DNA from: Helicobacter pylori NQ4053
GTDB lineage: Bacteria; Campylobacterota; Campylobacteria; Campylobacterales; Helicobacteraceae
DNA length: 64,000 nt
Assembly: GCF_000274605.1 (NCBI RefSeq)
Contig: NZ_AKNV01000004.1
Coordinates: forward strand, 235,918-299,917
Direction of reading: 5' to 3'
The notes beneath the pieces are model-generated. The model was not told the DNA's origin and did no database searches. It saw nothing but the letters and a program-made list of their open reading frames with translations. Positions 29,901 to 40,431 of this stretch are shown here, piece by piece. The number at the start of each line of letters is the position of its first letter. Positions within the stretch are counted from its first letter, which is position 1. The position numbers and the translations under genes are program-made.

Positions 29901-29971
29901 AAAATAAGAATCGCGCCAACAATCACAATCACTCTCTGGCGTAAGGAAAATTCAATAATGGAAGCGAGCAT
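26912..29971 (-). CDS. cznA: Heavy-metal efflux RND pump CznA
   Basis: 1019 aa inner-membrane proton-driven pump of the RND heavy-metal efflux class. In H. pylori CznABC exports cadmium, zinc and nickel and influences urease activity through nickel homeostasis. The N-terminus IIEFSLRQRVIVIVGAILIL, PVDAFPDISPTQVKI, the central helix GLVIAIGMLIDSAVVVVENA (proton relay acidic residue) near residue 400, and GKNFMPALDEGDVVLS are typical. Twelve membrane segments and two large periplasmic loops fit. Overlaps the end of cznB by one base. Confidence 0.95.
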   Translation of the reverse strand: MLASIIEFSLRQRVIVIVGAILILFFGTYSFIHTPVDAFPDISPTQVKIILKLPGSSPEEMENNIVRPLELELLGLKGQKSLRSISKYSISDITIDFDDSVDIYLARNIVNERLSSVMKDLPVGVEGGMAPIVTPLSDIFMFTIDGNITEIEKRQLLDFVIRPQLRMISGVADVNSIGGFSRAFVIVPDFNDMARLGVSISDLESAVRVNLRNSGAGRVDRDGETFLVKIQTASLSLEDIGKITVSTNLGHLHIKDFAKVISQSRTRLGFVTKDGVGETTEGLVLSLKDANTKEIITQVYQKLEELKPLLPNGVSINVFYDRSEFTQKAIATVSKTLIEAVVLIIITLFLFLGNLRASVAVGVILPLSLSVAFIFIKLSDLTLNLMSLGGLVIAIGMLIDSAVVVVENAFEKLSANTKTTKLHAIYRSCKEIAVSVVSGVVIIIVFFVPILTLQGLEGKMFRPLAQSIVYALLGTLVLSITIIPVVSSLVLKATPHSETFLTRFLNKIYAPLLEFFVHNPKKVILGAFVFLIASLSLFPFVGKNFMPALDEGDVVLSVETTPSISLDQSRDLMLNIESAIKKHVKEVKTIVARTGSDELGLDLGGLNQTDTFISFIPKKEWSVKNKDELLEKIMDSLKDFKGINFSFTQPIEMRISEMLTGVRGDLAVKIFGDDIGELNKLSFQIAQVLKGIKGSSEVLTTLNEGVNYLYVTPNKESMADVGITSDEFSKFLKSALEGLIVDVIPTGISRTPVMIRQESDFASSITKIKSLALTSKYGVLVPITSIAKIEEVDGPVSIVREDSRRMSVVRSNVVGCDLNSFVEEAKKVIAQNVKLPPSYYITYGGQFENQQRANKRLSTVIPLSILAIFFILFFTFKSIPLALLILLNIPFAVTGGLIALFALGEYISVPASVGFIALFGIAVLNGVVMIGYFKELLLQGKSVEECVLLGAKRRLRPVLMTACIAGLGLLPLLFSHSVGSEVQKPLAIVVLGGLVTSSALTLLLLPPMFMLIAKKIKIV

Positions 29972-31044
29972 TATTCCTCCCCTAAATTGTTGATCATGCC
30001 TTTTAACCCTATCAATGACCCCACTGCCACGCTGTCATTGGGGTGTAAATTTTGAGCGCTCACGATAAAAATCTTGCTGCGTTCTTCTAAAACTTGAACC
30101 GCCACAGGCCTAAAACCTTTAGGCGTCCTCACAAACACCAGGTAATCCTTTCCGTTTCTGATTAAAGCGTTTGAAGGGATTAGCACCGAATCTTTGGGCT
30201 GTGAGCCTTGAATATACATTTCTACCATTTCCCCTACATGGTAATTGCCCTCATCTAATAAAGCGGTGGCTAAAATCGTGTTAGAGCCTTTGTCTAACAC
30301 CACCGAAACGCTTTGGATCTTGCCAATTTTTTCCCCCTCTTCATTATAGACCGGCGAATCTCTTTTAATGGTTTTAGAAACGCCTACAGGCAATTTGATT
30401 TGAGCGATCAGATCGTCGCTTTTTGAAATACGCACATAACTAGTGAAAGCCAAAATCTTCTCGCCCACATTTTTAGGCGCTAACGCTAAAAGACCGCTGT
30501 CTCTAGCCACAATCCTAAAACCATACTGCCCTTTAGGGTTTTTAGGATCCACGCCAAAGCTTTTAAAAGTGCTTTCTAGTTGTTCCACCTTTAAGCCCAT
30601 TTCTTCACTGGCTAGAAAGCTCGTTTGATACTCCCTTTTAGGAATGACACCGGCCCTATAAAGCTCTAAATCTTTTTTAGTGATATCTTTAGCGATTTTT
30701 AATTTATTTTGGTTGTTTTGCAATTCAAAATACAAATTGCTCAAATCAATAGAGCTCACTTCACAGATCGCATCTCCAGCCTTCACCTGCTCGCCCTCTC
30801 TTTTATAAACCGCAACCACAGACGCATCAAAGCTCAAGCTCTGCACCACAGAGCTTTTACTATCAAAATCAATATAAGCGTTAAAAGGAAGCCCTTTACT
30901 AAAGATTTCTTTATCTAATTTAACCACCTTTAACCCCATGGGTTGCAAGTTTTTTTCTTCTAAAATAATTTCTGGATACTCTTTGGCTTCCAAAAAAACA
31001 CCCAAAACGCCCATTAACATAAGCCACCATAACGCCCGCTTCAA
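29971..31044 (-). CDS. cznB: Periplasmic adaptor (membrane fusion protein) CznB
   Basis: 357 aa. Signal peptide (ALWWLMLMGVLGVFLEAKEY). It then shows the barrel-sandwich/lipoyl half motifs (VVAVYKREGEQVKAGDAICE, LLALAPKNVGEKILAFTSYV) flanking a helical hairpin, and a C-terminal beta domain. Links the CznA pump to the CznC outer-membrane channel. Overlaps cznC by 4 bases and cznA by 1 base, so it is translated in a coupled way. Confidence 0.93.
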   Translation of the reverse strand: MKRALWWLMLMGVLGVFLEAKEYPEIILEEKNLQPMGLKVVKLDKEIFSKGLPFNAYIDFDSKSSVVQSLSFDASVVAVYKREGEQVKAGDAICEVSSIDLSNLYFELQNNQNKLKIAKDITKKDLELYRAGVIPKREYQTSFLASEEMGLKVEQLESTFKSFGVDPKNPKGQYGFRIVARDSGLLALAPKNVGEKILAFTSYVRISKSDDLIAQIKLPVGVSKTIKRDSPVYNEEGEKIGKIQSVSVVLDKGSNTILATALLDEGNYHVGEMVEMYIQGSQPKDSVLIPSNALIRNGKDYLVFVRTPKGFRPVAVQVLEERSKIFIVSAQNLHPNDSVAVGSLIGLKGMINNLGEE

Positions 31045-32357
31045 TGCAATTCTCCTAATCTGGTCAAGCTCTCCCCTAAAGTCTCTTCTAAAAGCGCGCT
31101 AATATCAATGTATTCAATCTTCGCTTCTGCTAGAGTGATGAGAGCGTCCATGTAAGAATTTTGATAAATCAAGTATTCAAAAAGCCCGATTTTTTGGGCT
31201 TCATAAGCGATGCGCCCCATTTCCATCAAACGCTTCTTATTGGCAATGGCTTCTTTTTGGGTTTCAATGTATGCTTCTTTAGTTTTGAGCTGGTTTAAGT
31301 AGGAGTTGGCGTTGATTCTAATGTTTCGTTTCATCACTTCATTTTGCGCGAGCGTCCCGCTTTGCAAATCCAAAAATTTACGCTTTTGATAGATATTTTT
31401 AGGCGTTACCGGCAAAGGGATACGCACTTCTACAGAAAGATTAGTTGAAGAGTTATAGCTTTCAGAGCCAATCCCAAATTCAAATGCATTAAACACATCT
31501 CTATTAGCCAATTTCGCATTCACTTGATAATCTTTAGCCGTCAAATCCAAAATATCCACATACAATGAGCGATCCAATTTGAACTTTAAGGCTTCAGGCT
31601 CTAATCGCACGTATTCAAAATCCAAACCGATCACCTTGACATCATGCAAATGGTCTAAATAAGTGTCAAAATGCGCCCCCTCTTTGACCGGCTCCACAAT
31701 AGCGAGCATCGTGTCTAGCATTTTTTCTAAATCTATGAGTTTGGTTTCCACATTGGTTTTAGCGAGTTTGGATTCCAAATAAGAATTATTGAAGTTGATA
31801 TAATCCTTTTCGCTCATGCTGCCGGCTTTGACTTTTTCTTTAGCGATTTTGAGCTGCGAATAAAAGTTCGCTTCCCGTTGCACATACACCTGATACTTTT
31901 CTTTAGTCATCACATAAGTCAAATACAAGCGTTTAGCGCCAATAAAAGCGAGATTTTTATTCAGTTGATAGCTTTTATCGTATTGAATGGTTTTGATAGA
32001 AAGGCTTTTGGATAAAAGCGAACTCACCCATGGGAGCTTGGGTCTTACCACTAAAAGGGTTCTGGGCTGCGCTTCTATAATGCCTTGGAAGTTTTTCACC
32101 ATAGAAGTTTCATTCTCAATGTAAGGGAAATCCCAAGCGTTCACGGAGCGTTGCTCATTCAAACGGCTTTTAAAATCGGCTTTTTTACCGATCAACTCCA
32201 TTGAATTAATTTCTACTTCTTTAAAAAACTCTTGTAGGGTAAAGATTTTCGCACTAAGCATGCCCGCACTAAACATGCTCATTAAAAAAGTTACCCCCAA
32301 AAAACGCTGGATTTTGCGTTTGATAGCATTAAATCGCAATTTCTTTAATATCCCCAA
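31041..32357 (-). CDS. cznC: Outer-membrane efflux channel CznC
   Basis: TolC-like outer-membrane factor of the Czn system, up to 438 aa. N-terminal hydrophobic leader ([19 protein letters not shown]), long helical hairpins, and the repeated OEP pattern. The longest frame uses TTG at 32357 inside glyS (29-base overlap). A start further in, up to the ATG at 32282, would still keep part of the leader, so the exact start is uncertain. First gene of cznCBA. Confidence 0.88.
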   Translation of the reverse strand: MGILKKLRFNAIKRKIQRFLGVTFLMSMFSAGMLSAKIFTLQEFFKEVEINSMELIGKKADFKSRLNEQRSVNAWDFPYIENETSMVKNFQGIIEAQPRTLLVVRPKLPWVSSLLSKSLSIKTIQYDKSYQLNKNLAFIGAKRLYLTYVMTKEKYQVYVQREANFYSQLKIAKEKVKAGSMSEKDYINFNNSYLESKLAKTNVETKLIDLEKMLDTMLAIVEPVKEGAHFDTYLDHLHDVKVIGLDFEYVRLEPEALKFKLDRSLYVDILDLTAKDYQVNAKLANRDVFNAFEFGIGSESYNSSTNLSVEVRIPLPVTPKNIYQKRKFLDLQSGTLAQNEVMKRNIRINANSYLNQLKTKEAYIETQKEAIANKKRLMEMGRIAYEAQKIGLFEYLIYQNSYMDALITLAEAKIEYIDISALLEETLGESLTRLGELH

Positions 32358-34434
32358 TCTCTAAGAAACTTTGATACACGCCCCATAAGAAATTTTTACG
32401 ATTTTTTTGGATTTCTATATCTTTATCCATCACTAACACGCTTTTAAAATATTCTTCCAAAGGCGCATGCAAACTGAAATAAGCCTCTATTTTGCTATCC
32501 AAACTCTCAAAAGCGCTCGTTTTGATCGTATTGAACGCTTCAAAAAGGGCATGCTCTTTTGGCTCTTTAAAAAGATGGGTAGAAAACTCGCTTGACTCGT
32601 TAGGGTTTCTGTCTTTATTGATATTGGCTAGGCGTTTGAAAGCGCTAAAAAGCAACTCTTTTTTTTGAGCGTTCTTGGGATCGTCTAAAAAGCGTTTTAA
32701 GGCTTTGACTTTTTGAATGATTTTAACAATGTCTCGCTCGTTGGTGTTTAACACGCTCCTTATAATAGAGGGGTTACAATCTATTAAATTATGAAAGCGC
32801 TCCAGTAAAAACTTCTCTAAAACCTCTAAATCAAAGCTTTGATAAACGCCCACTTTTTCAAAGAGGTTTTTTAAATCCGCTTTTAAATCAAATTCTAACC
32901 CGTAATGCGCAATGATTTTCAATAATCCAAAACTCAAGCGCCTTAAAGCAAAAGGATCTTTAGATCCGCTAGGGATTTTACCCGCGCTAAAAAGAGAAAA
33001 CAAGTTGTCTAATTTCAAGCTCAAAGCCACGATCGCACTAAAAACACTAGAGGGCAAGGGGGCGTTTTCGCTTGCGGGCAAATACTGCTCTTTCACACTC
33101 AAAGCGACCAATTCGTTTTCGTTTTGTTTTAAAGCGTAGTAATAGCCCATGATCCCTTGAAGCTCGCTAAATTCATACACCACTTCACTGAGTAAATCCG
33201 CCTTAGCGATTTTAACGGCTCTTTTAACCAACTCAAGGGCTTTTTCCAAAGACATGTTTAAAGATGAAATATATTTTTGCGTCAAATATTGAGCGATGGT
33301 TGATTCTCGCTCCATTTTATCTTTTAAAGTCCCTAAACCTTGCACAAAAACCACGCTCTCTAAAGGGGCGTTATCTAAGGGCTTTTTAAGATCGTTTTCA
33401 TAAAAGAAAACCGCATCGCTCAAACGGGCTTTTAAAACCTTTTGATTGCCTAAAATGATTTTTTGCTTGTCTTTATTGATAGCGTTACTCACCACGATAA
33501 AGCCGTTGTGTAATGTTGGGCTTTCTTCTTGGCTTTTTTGACAAAAGGTTGCAAAATAGCGCTGGTTTTCTTTCATGGAAGTGGTGATGATTTCACTGGG
33601 TAATTTTAAAAACGCCTTGTCAAACTCCCCTAAAAGCGCGCTGGGGTATTCCGTGATCGCTACAACCTCATCTAATAAATCCCTATCCATTTCTACAACG
33701 ATGCGATGCTTTGTTTCTAGCTCTTTAATTTCTTGCAAGATTTTAGCTTCGCGCTTTTTAGGGTCCAAAATGACATGGTTTTTTTCTAAAACTTCAAAAT
33801 ACGCTTTAGGGCTATCCACTTCAATAAAATCAAAACCCTCTTGTCGGTGCACTTTGGTGGCTTGCTTGGTTTTAAAACCATACTCTTTAACTTCAATATC
33901 GTTAAAATTTTCCCCATTAAACAACACGCAAATATTATGAATGGGTCTGATAAAGCTTTTTTCCACATTGCCCCAACGCATGGACTTCCCAAAATTCAAA
34001 CCCTCTAAAAACTCTAACACAATGGGCATGATTAAATCTTTTGTGGGCTGTTTAGCGTGGATTTTAGCGTGATAAAGCACTTCTTTATTGTTTTTAAACG
34101 CTGTTTGGAAATGCTGGTGATCTTTTAGTCCTAATTTTTGATAAAACCCTAAACCTAGCGCGTTCAAGCCTTGCGTTTTATCCTGATGATTGCATGCGAT
34201 TTTAACGGGAGGACCAAAAAATTCCTCTTTGGTTTCTTGAGTTAAAAGGGGAAAGTCTTTAACGAACAAACACAAGCGTCTAGGGGTGTAAAAAATCTCT
34301 ATAGTTCCCACTTCTAAAGCGCGTTTTTGAAAAAGAGCATGGAGTTTTTTAGGCATTTCTTTATATTCATTCAATAACGCTTGTGCGGGCAATTCTTCAA
34401 CTAAAACTTCTACTAACAATTCATCTGAATGCAA
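32329..34434 (-). CDS. glyS: Glycyl-tRNA synthetase beta subunit
   Basis: 701 aa beta subunit of the tetrameric glycyl-tRNA synthetase, which binds tRNA and is partner of GlyQ. Start [20 protein letters not shown]; motifs [20 protein letters not shown] near residue 150, [18 protein letters not shown] near residue 280, and the [14 protein letters not shown] helix ([20 protein letters not shown]) near residue 475. Full length. Unlike many bacteria, glyQ and glyS are 13 kb apart. Its 3' end overlaps the presumed start of cznC. Confidence 0.97.
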   Translation of the reverse strand: MHSDELLVEVLVEELPAQALLNEYKEMPKKLHALFQKRALEVGTIEIFYTPRRLCLFVKDFPLLTQETKEEFFGPPVKIACNHQDKTQGLNALGLGFYQKLGLKDHQHFQTAFKNNKEVLYHAKIHAKQPTKDLIMPIVLEFLEGLNFGKSMRWGNVEKSFIRPIHNICVLFNGENFNDIEVKEYGFKTKQATKVHRQEGFDFIEVDSPKAYFEVLEKNHVILDPKKREAKILQEIKELETKHRIVVEMDRDLLDEVVAITEYPSALLGEFDKAFLKLPSEIITTSMKENQRYFATFCQKSQEESPTLHNGFIVVSNAINKDKQKIILGNQKVLKARLSDAVFFYENDLKKPLDNAPLESVVFVQGLGTLKDKMERESTIAQYLTQKYISSLNMSLEKALELVKRAVKIAKADLLSEVVYEFSELQGIMGYYYALKQNENELVALSVKEQYLPASENAPLPSSVFSAIVALSLKLDNLFSLFSAGKIPSGSKDPFALRRLSFGLLKIIAHYGLEFDLKADLKNLFEKVGVYQSFDLEVLEKFLLERFHNLIDCNPSIIRSVLNTNERDIVKIIQKVKALKRFLDDPKNAQKKELLFSAFKRLANINKDRNPNESSEFSTHLFKEPKEHALFEAFNTIKTSAFESLDSKIEAYFSLHAPLEEYFKSVLVMDKDIEIQKNRKNFLWGVYQSFLEIGDIKEIAI

Positions 34435-34495
34435 AATCTCAATCCTCCCTAAAAAACAAAATCACTCTTAAGAATAAGCTAAATCATGCTAGAAT

Positions 34496-34501
34496 TATAC
34501 T
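34496..34501 (+). promoter_or_regulatory. Predicted -10 box (TATACT)
   Basis: TATACT 41 bases before the GTG start of the next plus-strand gene, in the divergent gap after glyS. Position and sequence suit a sigma-80 -10 element. Prediction only. Confidence 0.4.
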
Positions 34502-34541
34502 TGAATTTATTCCTAGTTTAATTTATTTCTTAATACAAAAG

Positions 34542-35621
34542 GTGAGCGTTTTGAAACATTTAGCCCCACTCATTCATATCCCTTTTAAAGCTTTATGGCT
34601 AGGTACAGCCTTAAGCGCGTTCTTAAGTTTGAATTTGAACGCTGAAGAAAGCCCTACTAAAACAGAGCCTAAGCCCGCTAAGGGGGTTAAAAACAAGCCC
34701 AAATCGCCTGTTACTAATGTCATGATGACCAATTGCGATAACATTAAAGACTTTAACGCTAAGCAAAAAGAAGTTTTAAAAGCCGCTTATCAATTCGGAT
34801 CTAAAGAAAATTTAGGCTATGAAATGGCAGGCATCGCATGGAAAGAATCATGCGCAGGGACTTATAAAATCAATTTTTCGGATCCGAGTGCGGGCATTTA
34901 CCATGCGTATATCCCTAGCGTTTTAAAAAGCTATGGGCATAATAACAGCCCCTTTTTGCGTAACGTGATGGGGGAATTGCTCATTAAAGACGATGCGTTT
35001 GCTTCTGAAGTGGCCCTAAAAGAGTTACTCTATTGGAAAACGCGCTACCACGACAATCTAAAAGACATGATCAAGTCTTACAATAAGGGCAGTCGTTGGG
35101 AAAAAAACGAGAAGTCTAACGCTGATGCTGAAAAATATTACGAAGAGATACAAGATAAAATCAGGCGTTTGAAAGAATCTAAAATCTTTGATTCGCAGTC
35201 CAGTAATGACCAAGAATTGCAAAAAAGTGCTAATAGCAACTTGGATTTAGACCCTATCGGCAACGCCATGCCCCAAACTTTAGCTAAAACAGAGACCAAA
35301 GAAACTCAAACAGAGGAAACCCAAGCAGAAAAACCCCAAGAAATGAAAGAGGCAACTAGCGAGCAAATAACCAACAAGCCAGAAAAAGCAAAAGATAAAC
35401 CCATGTATTTCGCTCAAATCAACAGCGCTGATTTCACACCCGCTAAAAAAAGCTCAAAAAAACCGGCTAAAGCGAGTCCAAAACGCTCCTCTAAAAATAA
35501 TATCAGCGTTAAAAACAACACCAAAACCGCTTCCAAAAGTAAAGAAGTGTGCAAAAATTGCTCTCCAGGGCAAAGGAATGCGATTTTAGCCAACCACATC
35601 ACTCTCATGCAAGAGCTTTAA
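34542..35621 (+). CDS. Exported lysozyme-like-fold protein with Lys/Ser-rich tail
   Basis: 359 aa from the GTG at 34542, which has AAAAGG just upstream and gives a normal signal peptide (PFKALWLGTALSAFLSLNLN then AEE). A longer frame back to 34383 would run into glyS on the other strand. Residues 80-200 resemble a transglycosylase-type fold: GIAWKESCAG with a glutamate, PSAGIYHAYIPSV, ASEVALKELLYWKTRY, and MIKSYNKGSRW. This suggests a role at peptidoglycan. The last 150 residues are low-complexity, full of Lys, Ser, Thr and Glu. Followed after 12 bases by gpmI. Confidence 0.75.
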   Translation: MSVLKHLAPLIHIPFKALWLGTALSAFLSLNLNAEESPTKTEPKPAKGVKNKPKSPVTNVMMTNCDNIKDFNAKQKEVLKAAYQFGSKENLGYEMAGIAWKESCAGTYKINFSDPSAGIYHAYIPSVLKSYGHNNSPFLRNVMGELLIKDDAFASEVALKELLYWKTRYHDNLKDMIKSYNKGSRWEKNEKSNADAEKYYEEIQDKIRRLKESKIFDSQSSNDQELQKSANSNLDLDPIGNAMPQTLAKTETKETQTEETQAEKPQEMKEATSEQITNKPEKAKDKPMYFAQINSADFTPAKKSSKKPAKASPKRSSKNNISVKNNTKTASKSKEVCKNCSPGQRNAILANHITLMQEL

Positions 35622-35633
35622 AAAGTCCTAAAA

Positions 35634-37109
35634 ATGGCGCAAAAAACTCTTTTGATTATCACTGATGGCATTGGGTATCGTAAAGATAGCGATCATAACG
35701 CTTTCTTCCATGCCAAAAAACCCACTTATGATTTGATGTTTAAAACCTTGCCTTATAGTCTGATTGATACGCATGGCTTGAGCGTGGGCTTACCTAAGGG
35801 GCAAATGGGAAATTCTGAAGTGGGGCATATGTGTATTGGGGCTGGTAGGGTGCTCTATCAGGATTTAGTCAAAATTTCTTTAAACCTTCAAAACGATGGG
35901 TTAAAAAACAACCCCGCTTTTTTAAACACGATCCAAAAAAGCCCTGTGGTGCATCTTATGGGTTTGATGAGCGATGGAGGCGTGCATTCACACATTGAGC
36001 ATTTTATCGCTCTGGCTTTAGAGTGTGAAAAATCCCATAAAAAAGTCTTTCTGCATTTAATCACCGATGGGCGCGATGTCGCTCCTAAAAGCGCTTTAAC
36101 TTATTTAAAACAAATACAAAATATCTGCAATGAAAACATTCAAATCGCTACCATAGGTGGCCGTTTTTATGCGATGGATAGGGATAATCGCTTTGAAAGG
36201 ATTGAGCTTGCGTATCATAGCTTAATGGGGCTTAATCACACGCCTTTAAGCCCTAGCGAATATATCCAAAGCCAGTATGATAAAAATATCACCGATGAAT
36301 TTATCATGCCCGCTTGTTTTAAAGATTATTGCGGCATGCAAGATAATGAAAGCTTTATTTTTATCAATTTCAGGAATGATAGGGCTAGAGAAATCGTGAG
36401 CGCTTTAGGTCAAAAGGAATTCAGTGGCTTTAAGCGCCAAGTTTTTACAAAACTCCATATCGTTACCATGACGCCTTATGACAACGCTTTCCCCTACCCT
36501 GTTTTATTCCCTAAAGAAAGCGTTCAAAACACGCTCGCTGAAGTGGTGTCTCAACACAACCTGACCCAAAGCCATATCGCTGAAACTGAAAAATACGCGC
36601 ATGTAACCTTTTTCATCAATGGCGGAGTGGAGACGCCTTTTAAAAATGAAAACCGGGTGCTTATCCAAAGCCCTAAAGTTACCACTTATGACTTAAAGCC
36701 TGAAATGAGCGCTAAAGAAGTAACCCTTGCGGTGTTGGAGCAAATGAAACTAGGCACGGATTTGATCATTGTGAATTTTGCTAATGGCGACATGGTGGGG
36801 CATACGGGGAATTTTGAAGCGAGTATTAAAGCGGTAGAAGCAGTGGATGCATGCTTAGGGGAAATCCTTTCACTGGCTAAAGAATTAGATTACGCCATGC
36901 TTTTAACAAGCGATCATGGGAATTGCGAGCGCATGAAAGATGAAAACCAAAACCCCTTAACCAACCACACCGCTGGGAGCGTGTATTGCTTTGTTTTAGG
37001 GAATGGAGTCAAATCCATAAAAAACGGAGCGTTAAACAATATCGCTAGCAGCGTGTTAAAACTCATGGGCATCAAAGCCCCAGCAACGATGGACGAACCC
37101 TTATTTTAA
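35634..37109 (+). CDS. gpmI: 2,3-bisphosphoglycerate-independent phosphoglycerate mutase
   Basis: Manganese-dependent glycolytic/gluconeogenic enzyme, 491 aa. The phosphorylated serine is in [16 protein letters not shown] near residue 62. Metal-binding blocks include [17 protein letters not shown] near residue 140, [19 protein letters not shown] near residue 380, and [11 protein letters not shown] near residue 423. Intact. Followed by gatC after 14 bases. Confidence 0.98.
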   Translation: MAQKTLLIITDGIGYRKDSDHNAFFHAKKPTYDLMFKTLPYSLIDTHGLSVGLPKGQMGNSEVGHMCIGAGRVLYQDLVKISLNLQNDGLKNNPAFLNTIQKSPVVHLMGLMSDGGVHSHIEHFIALALECEKSHKKVFLHLITDGRDVAPKSALTYLKQIQNICNENIQIATIGGRFYAMDRDNRFERIELAYHSLMGLNHTPLSPSEYIQSQYDKNITDEFIMPACFKDYCGMQDNESFIFINFRNDRAREIVSALGQKEFSGFKRQVFTKLHIVTMTPYDNAFPYPVLFPKESVQNTLAEVVSQHNLTQSHIAETEKYAHVTFFINGGVETPFKNENRVLIQSPKVTTYDLKPEMSAKEVTLAVLEQMKLGTDLIIVNFANGDMVGHTGNFEASIKAVEAVDACLGEILSLAKELDYAMLLTSDHGNCERMKDENQNPLTNHTAGSVYCFVLGNGVKSIKNGALNNIASSVLKLMGIKAPATMDEPLF

Positions 37110-37123
37110 ACTAAAGGAAAAGA

Positions 37124-37405
37124 ATGCAAATTGATGACACATTATTGCAACGCTTGGAAAAATTGAGCATGCTAGAGATTAAAGATGAGCATAAAGAGAG
37201 CGTTAAAGGCCATCTAGCGGAGGTTTTAGGCTTTGTAGAAAACATCTTCGCTTTAGAAACTAACGGGTTAAAAACAGATACAGAGTTATGCACCCCCTTA
37301 AGAGAAGACGAACCCAAAAGCCAACCTAACACCGCCAAAGAGATTTTAAGCCAAAACAAACACAGCCAGGATCATTACTTCGTTGTGCCCAAAATCATTG
37401 AATAG
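37124..37405 (+). CDS. gatC: Asp/Glu-tRNA amidotransferase subunit C
   Basis: 93 aa small subunit of GatCAB, which transamidates Glu-tRNA(Gln) and Asp-tRNA(Asn), essential in H. pylori because it lacks GlnRS and AsnRS. Typical pattern: [34 protein letters not shown], and the C-terminal [10 protein letters not shown]. Stands 14 bases after gpmI; gatA and gatB are elsewhere. Confidence 0.95.
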   Translation: MQIDDTLLQRLEKLSMLEIKDEHKESVKGHLAEVLGFVENIFALETNGLKTDTELCTPLREDEPKSQPNTAKEILSQNKHSQDHYFVVPKIIE

Positions 37406-37451
37406 GTTTTATTGAATAGGTTTTATATCAAGTGAAAAGCTTGATTTTTGA

Positions 37452-37511
37452 AATCAAATAGACAGAAAAAAGCTATCGCTTGACTAAAATTCAAGCTCTT
37501 TACTATTTGTT
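37452..37511. repeat. Partial copy of the structured intergenic repeat / probable terminator
   Basis: GCTATCGCTTGACTAAAATTCAAGCTCTTT matches the hairpin part of the repeats at 20261 and 26351 (GCTTGA...TCAAGC followed by CTCTTT). It lies between the converging gatC and bioA genes, where a bidirectional terminator is expected. The G/C-cluster part is missing. Confidence 0.5.
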
Positions 37512-37512
37512 T

Positions 37513-38823
37513 TCAGCCTTTTTTTAATTCATCAATCGCTTCCACTAACCCCGCAATCGCCTTTTTGATTTCTTCATGCGTGATAATATAAGGGGGCATG
37601 AGGTAGATCGTGTTGTTTAAAGGGCGTAATAACAGGCCTTTTTTTAGAGCTTTTTTAAAAACCGCTAAACTCAAACGCTCTTTAGTTTGAATAAAAACTT
37701 CAAAGGCAAAGACCATGCCCAAATGCCTTAGATTAGACACCACTTGTTGCTCTATCAAGTCTTTTAACGCGTTTTGGAGCGTGCTAAAAATAAACTCGCT
37801 CAAAGCCTTGTTCTTTTCAATAATATTTTCTTTTTCAAAAATATCCAGCGTAGCGTTCGCGCATGCGCATGCCAGGGCGTTTCCTGTGTAGCTGTGCGAA
37901 TGCAAAAACGCTTTATTTTCTTCATAGGGGGCGTAAAATTGGTTATAAATTTCATTGCGGGTTAATAGCGCGCTTAAAGGCAAATACCCCCCGCTAATCC
38001 CTTTAGACAAGCATAAAAAATCAGGCTCAATCTCGCATTGTTCATAAGCAAACATGCTCCCTGTGCGCCCAAACCCGGTGGCGATTTCATCAAAAATAAT
38101 GTGGATGTCTTTTTGCTTGCATAATAAAACGGCTTGTTTTAAATACTTCGCGCTATAAATATGCATATTCCCTGCGCATTGCAAAAGCGGCTCTGCAATG
38201 AAGGCGCAAATTTCTTCACCATGCTTATCTAACAAACGCTTTAAAGCGTTCAAACTATTTTCTATTTCATTATCGTTTTTAGGCACGGGTGTGGTGAGAT
38301 TCTTGAGCAATAAGGGGGTGTAAGTGTCTTTATAAAGTTTCACATCGCCCACGCTTAACGCTCCCAAAGTCTCGCCATGATAGGAATTAGAAAGCGATAA
38401 AAAAAGCTTTTTAGGGTGCGTTTGATCTTTTAAAAAATGGGCGTGATAGCTCATTTTCAAAGCGATTTCAATACAAGATGAGCCGTTATCCGCATAAAAG
38501 CATTTGTCCATGCTAGTGAGCTGGCAAAGCCTTTGAGAGAGCGTGATAATGGGCTTATGGCTAAAAGAAGCCAAAAGGACATGCTCTAAATCATCAATTT
38601 GATTTTTAAGCTGTTGGCTGATGTAGGCGTTATTATGCCCAAAAAGATTCACCCACCATGAGCTGATCAAATCCATGTAAGCGTTATCATTAAAATCATA
38701 GAGGTAAATCCCTTGAGCCTTTTTAATGGGGATAATGGGGAAATTTTGATGCTCTTGCATTTGCGAGCAAGGGTGCCAAAGATACTCCAAATCCAAAGCG
38801 GCCAAATTTTCTTGAAAATTCAT
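37513..38823 (-). CDS. bioA: Adenosylmethionine-8-amino-7-oxononanoate aminotransferase
   Basis: PLP aminotransferase of biotin synthesis (KAPA to DAPA, using SAM), 436 aa. Signatures: [12 protein letters not shown] near the start, [52 protein letters not shown] near residue 243, and [17 protein letters not shown] with the PLP lysine near residue 272. Full length. Divergent from the PpiD-like gene and convergent with gatC. Confidence 0.96.
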   Translation of the reverse strand: MNFQENLAALDLEYLWHPCSQMQEHQNFPIIPIKKAQGIYLYDFNDNAYMDLISSWWVNLFGHNNAYISQQLKNQIDDLEHVLLASFSHKPIITLSQRLCQLTSMDKCFYADNGSSCIEIALKMSYHAHFLKDQTHPKKLFLSLSNSYHGETLGALSVGDVKLYKDTYTPLLLKNLTTPVPKNDNEIENSLNALKRLLDKHGEEICAFIAEPLLQCAGNMHIYSAKYLKQAVLLCKQKDIHIIFDEIATGFGRTGSMFAYEQCEIEPDFLCLSKGISGGYLPLSALLTRNEIYNQFYAPYEENKAFLHSHSYTGNALACACANATLDIFEKENIIEKNKALSEFIFSTLQNALKDLIEQQVVSNLRHLGMVFAFEVFIQTKERLSLAVFKKALKKGLLLRPLNNTIYLMPPYIITHEEIKKAIAGLVEAIDELKKG

Positions 38824-38952
38824 GTTAAAAACTCTCTATAATAAGGATAATTTTAATAACCTTTGGTTAAAATAAGGTTATTTGATTTTACTATAAGGTT
38901 GTTTAAACCTGAATTTCACATTTTTGATTTTTTAAAAGGGATTAGAGTTCTT

Positions 38953-40416
38953 ATGATTGAATGGATGCAAAATCATAGAAAGTATTTAGTGGTTACGATA
39001 TGGATAAGCACGATCGCTTTTATTGCCGCCGGGATGATAGGTTGGGGGCAATACAGCTTTTCTTTAGATAGCGATAGCGCTGCCAAAGTGGGACAGATTA
39101 AGATTTCTCAAGAAGAATTAGCCCAAGAATACCGCCGCCTTAAAGACGCCTATGCTGAGTCTATCCCTGATTTTAAAGAACTCACTGAAGATCAAATCAA
39201 AGCCATGCATTTAGAAAAAAGCGCTCTAGATTCGCTCATCAATCAAGCTTTATTGAGGAATCTCGCTTTAGATTTAGGGCTTGGCGCTACAAAGCAAGAA
39301 GTGGCGAAAGAAATCAGAAAAACGAGCGTTTTTCAAAAAGATGGTGTTTTTGATGAAGAATTGTATAAAAATATCTTAAAGCAAAGCCATTACCGCCCCA
39401 AGCATTTTGAAGAAAGCGTTGAAAGGCTTTTAATCCTTCAAAAAATCAGTGCTCTCTTCCCCAAAACCACTACCCCTTTGGAGCAATCCAGCCTATCGCT
39501 TTGGGCAAAATTGCAAGACAAATTAGACATTCTTATCCTAAACCCTAGTGATGTTAAAATCTCTCTTAATGAAGAAGAGATGAAAAAATATTACGAGTCC
39601 CATAAAAAGGATTTTAAAAAGCTCACAAGCTTTAAAACACGCTCTTTATATTTTGACGCTAGTTTAGAAAAACCTGATTTGAAGGAGTTGGAGGAATACT
39701 ACCATAAAAACAAGGTGTCTTATTTGGACAAAGAGGGGAAATTGCAGGATTTTAAAAGCGTTCAAGAGCAAGTCAAGCATGATTTAAGCATGCAAAAAGC
39801 GAATGAAAAAGCCTTAAGGAGCTATATCGCTCTAAAAAAAGCGAACGCGCAAAACTACACCACACAAGATTTTGAAGAAAACAACTCCCCCTATACTGCT
39901 GAAATCACGCAAAAACTCGCCGCTCTCAAACCCCTTGAAATCCTAAAGCCAGAGCCTTTTAAAGATGGTTTTATTGTGGTGCAGCTCATCTCTCAAATTA
40001 AAGACGAATTGCAAAATTTTAATGAAGCTAAAAGCGCTCTTAAAACCCGCCTAACTCAAGAAAAAACCCTTATGGCGTTGCAGGCATTAGCTAAAGAAAA
40101 GCTTAAGGATTTTAAAGGCAAAAGCGTGGGCTATGTAAGCCCTAATTTTGGAGGCACTATTAGTGAGCTTAACCAAGAAGAAAGCGCTAAGTTTATCAAC
40201 ACCCTTTTTAACCGCCAAGAAAAAAAAGGGTTTATTACTATTGGTAATAAAATGGTGCTCTATCAAATCACAGAACAAAATTTCAACCACTCATTTAGCG
40301 CAGAAGAAAGCCAGTATATGCAGCGTTTAGTCAATAACACTAAAACGGATTTTTTTGATAAAGCGTTGATAGAAGAATTGAAAAAACGCTATAAGATAGT
40401 CAAATACATTCAATAA
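38953..40416 (+). CDS. Membrane-anchored PpiD/SurA-like chaperone
   Basis: 487 aa from the ATG at 38953, with AAGGGATTAG upstream. The longer frame from 38863 lacks a sensible ribosome site. One membrane anchor near the N-terminus (YLVVTIWISTIAFIAAGMIG), then a SurA-N-like helical chaperone domain in the periplasm, and a parvulin-like C-terminal region. Likely assists folding of exported proteins. It ends 15 bases before ftsA; this adjacency to ftsA-ftsZ is conserved in H. pylori. Confidence 0.82.
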   Translation: MIEWMQNHRKYLVVTIWISTIAFIAAGMIGWGQYSFSLDSDSAAKVGQIKISQEELAQEYRRLKDAYAESIPDFKELTEDQIKAMHLEKSALDSLINQALLRNLALDLGLGATKQEVAKEIRKTSVFQKDGVFDEELYKNILKQSHYRPKHFEESVERLLILQKISALFPKTTTPLEQSSLSLWAKLQDKLDILILNPSDVKISLNEEEMKKYYESHKKDFKKLTSFKTRSLYFDASLEKPDLKELEEYYHKNKVSYLDKEGKLQDFKSVQEQVKHDLSMQKANEKALRSYIALKKANAQNYTTQDFEENNSPYTAEITQKLAALKPLEILKPEPFKDGFIVVQLISQIKDELQNFNEAKSALKTRLTQEKTLMALQALAKEKLKDFKGKSVGYVSPNFGGTISELNQEESAKFINTLFNRQEKKGFITIGNKMVLYQITEQNFNHSFSAEESQYMQRLVNNTKTDFFDKALIEELKKRYKIVKYIQ

Positions 40417-40431
40417 ATGCAAGGGGAAATC

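Noticed and set aside
34383..34541. N-terminal extension of the lysozyme-like-fold protein
   Set aside because: It would overlap glyS on the other strand and put 53 residues before a normal signal peptide; the GTG at 34542 has a ribosome site.
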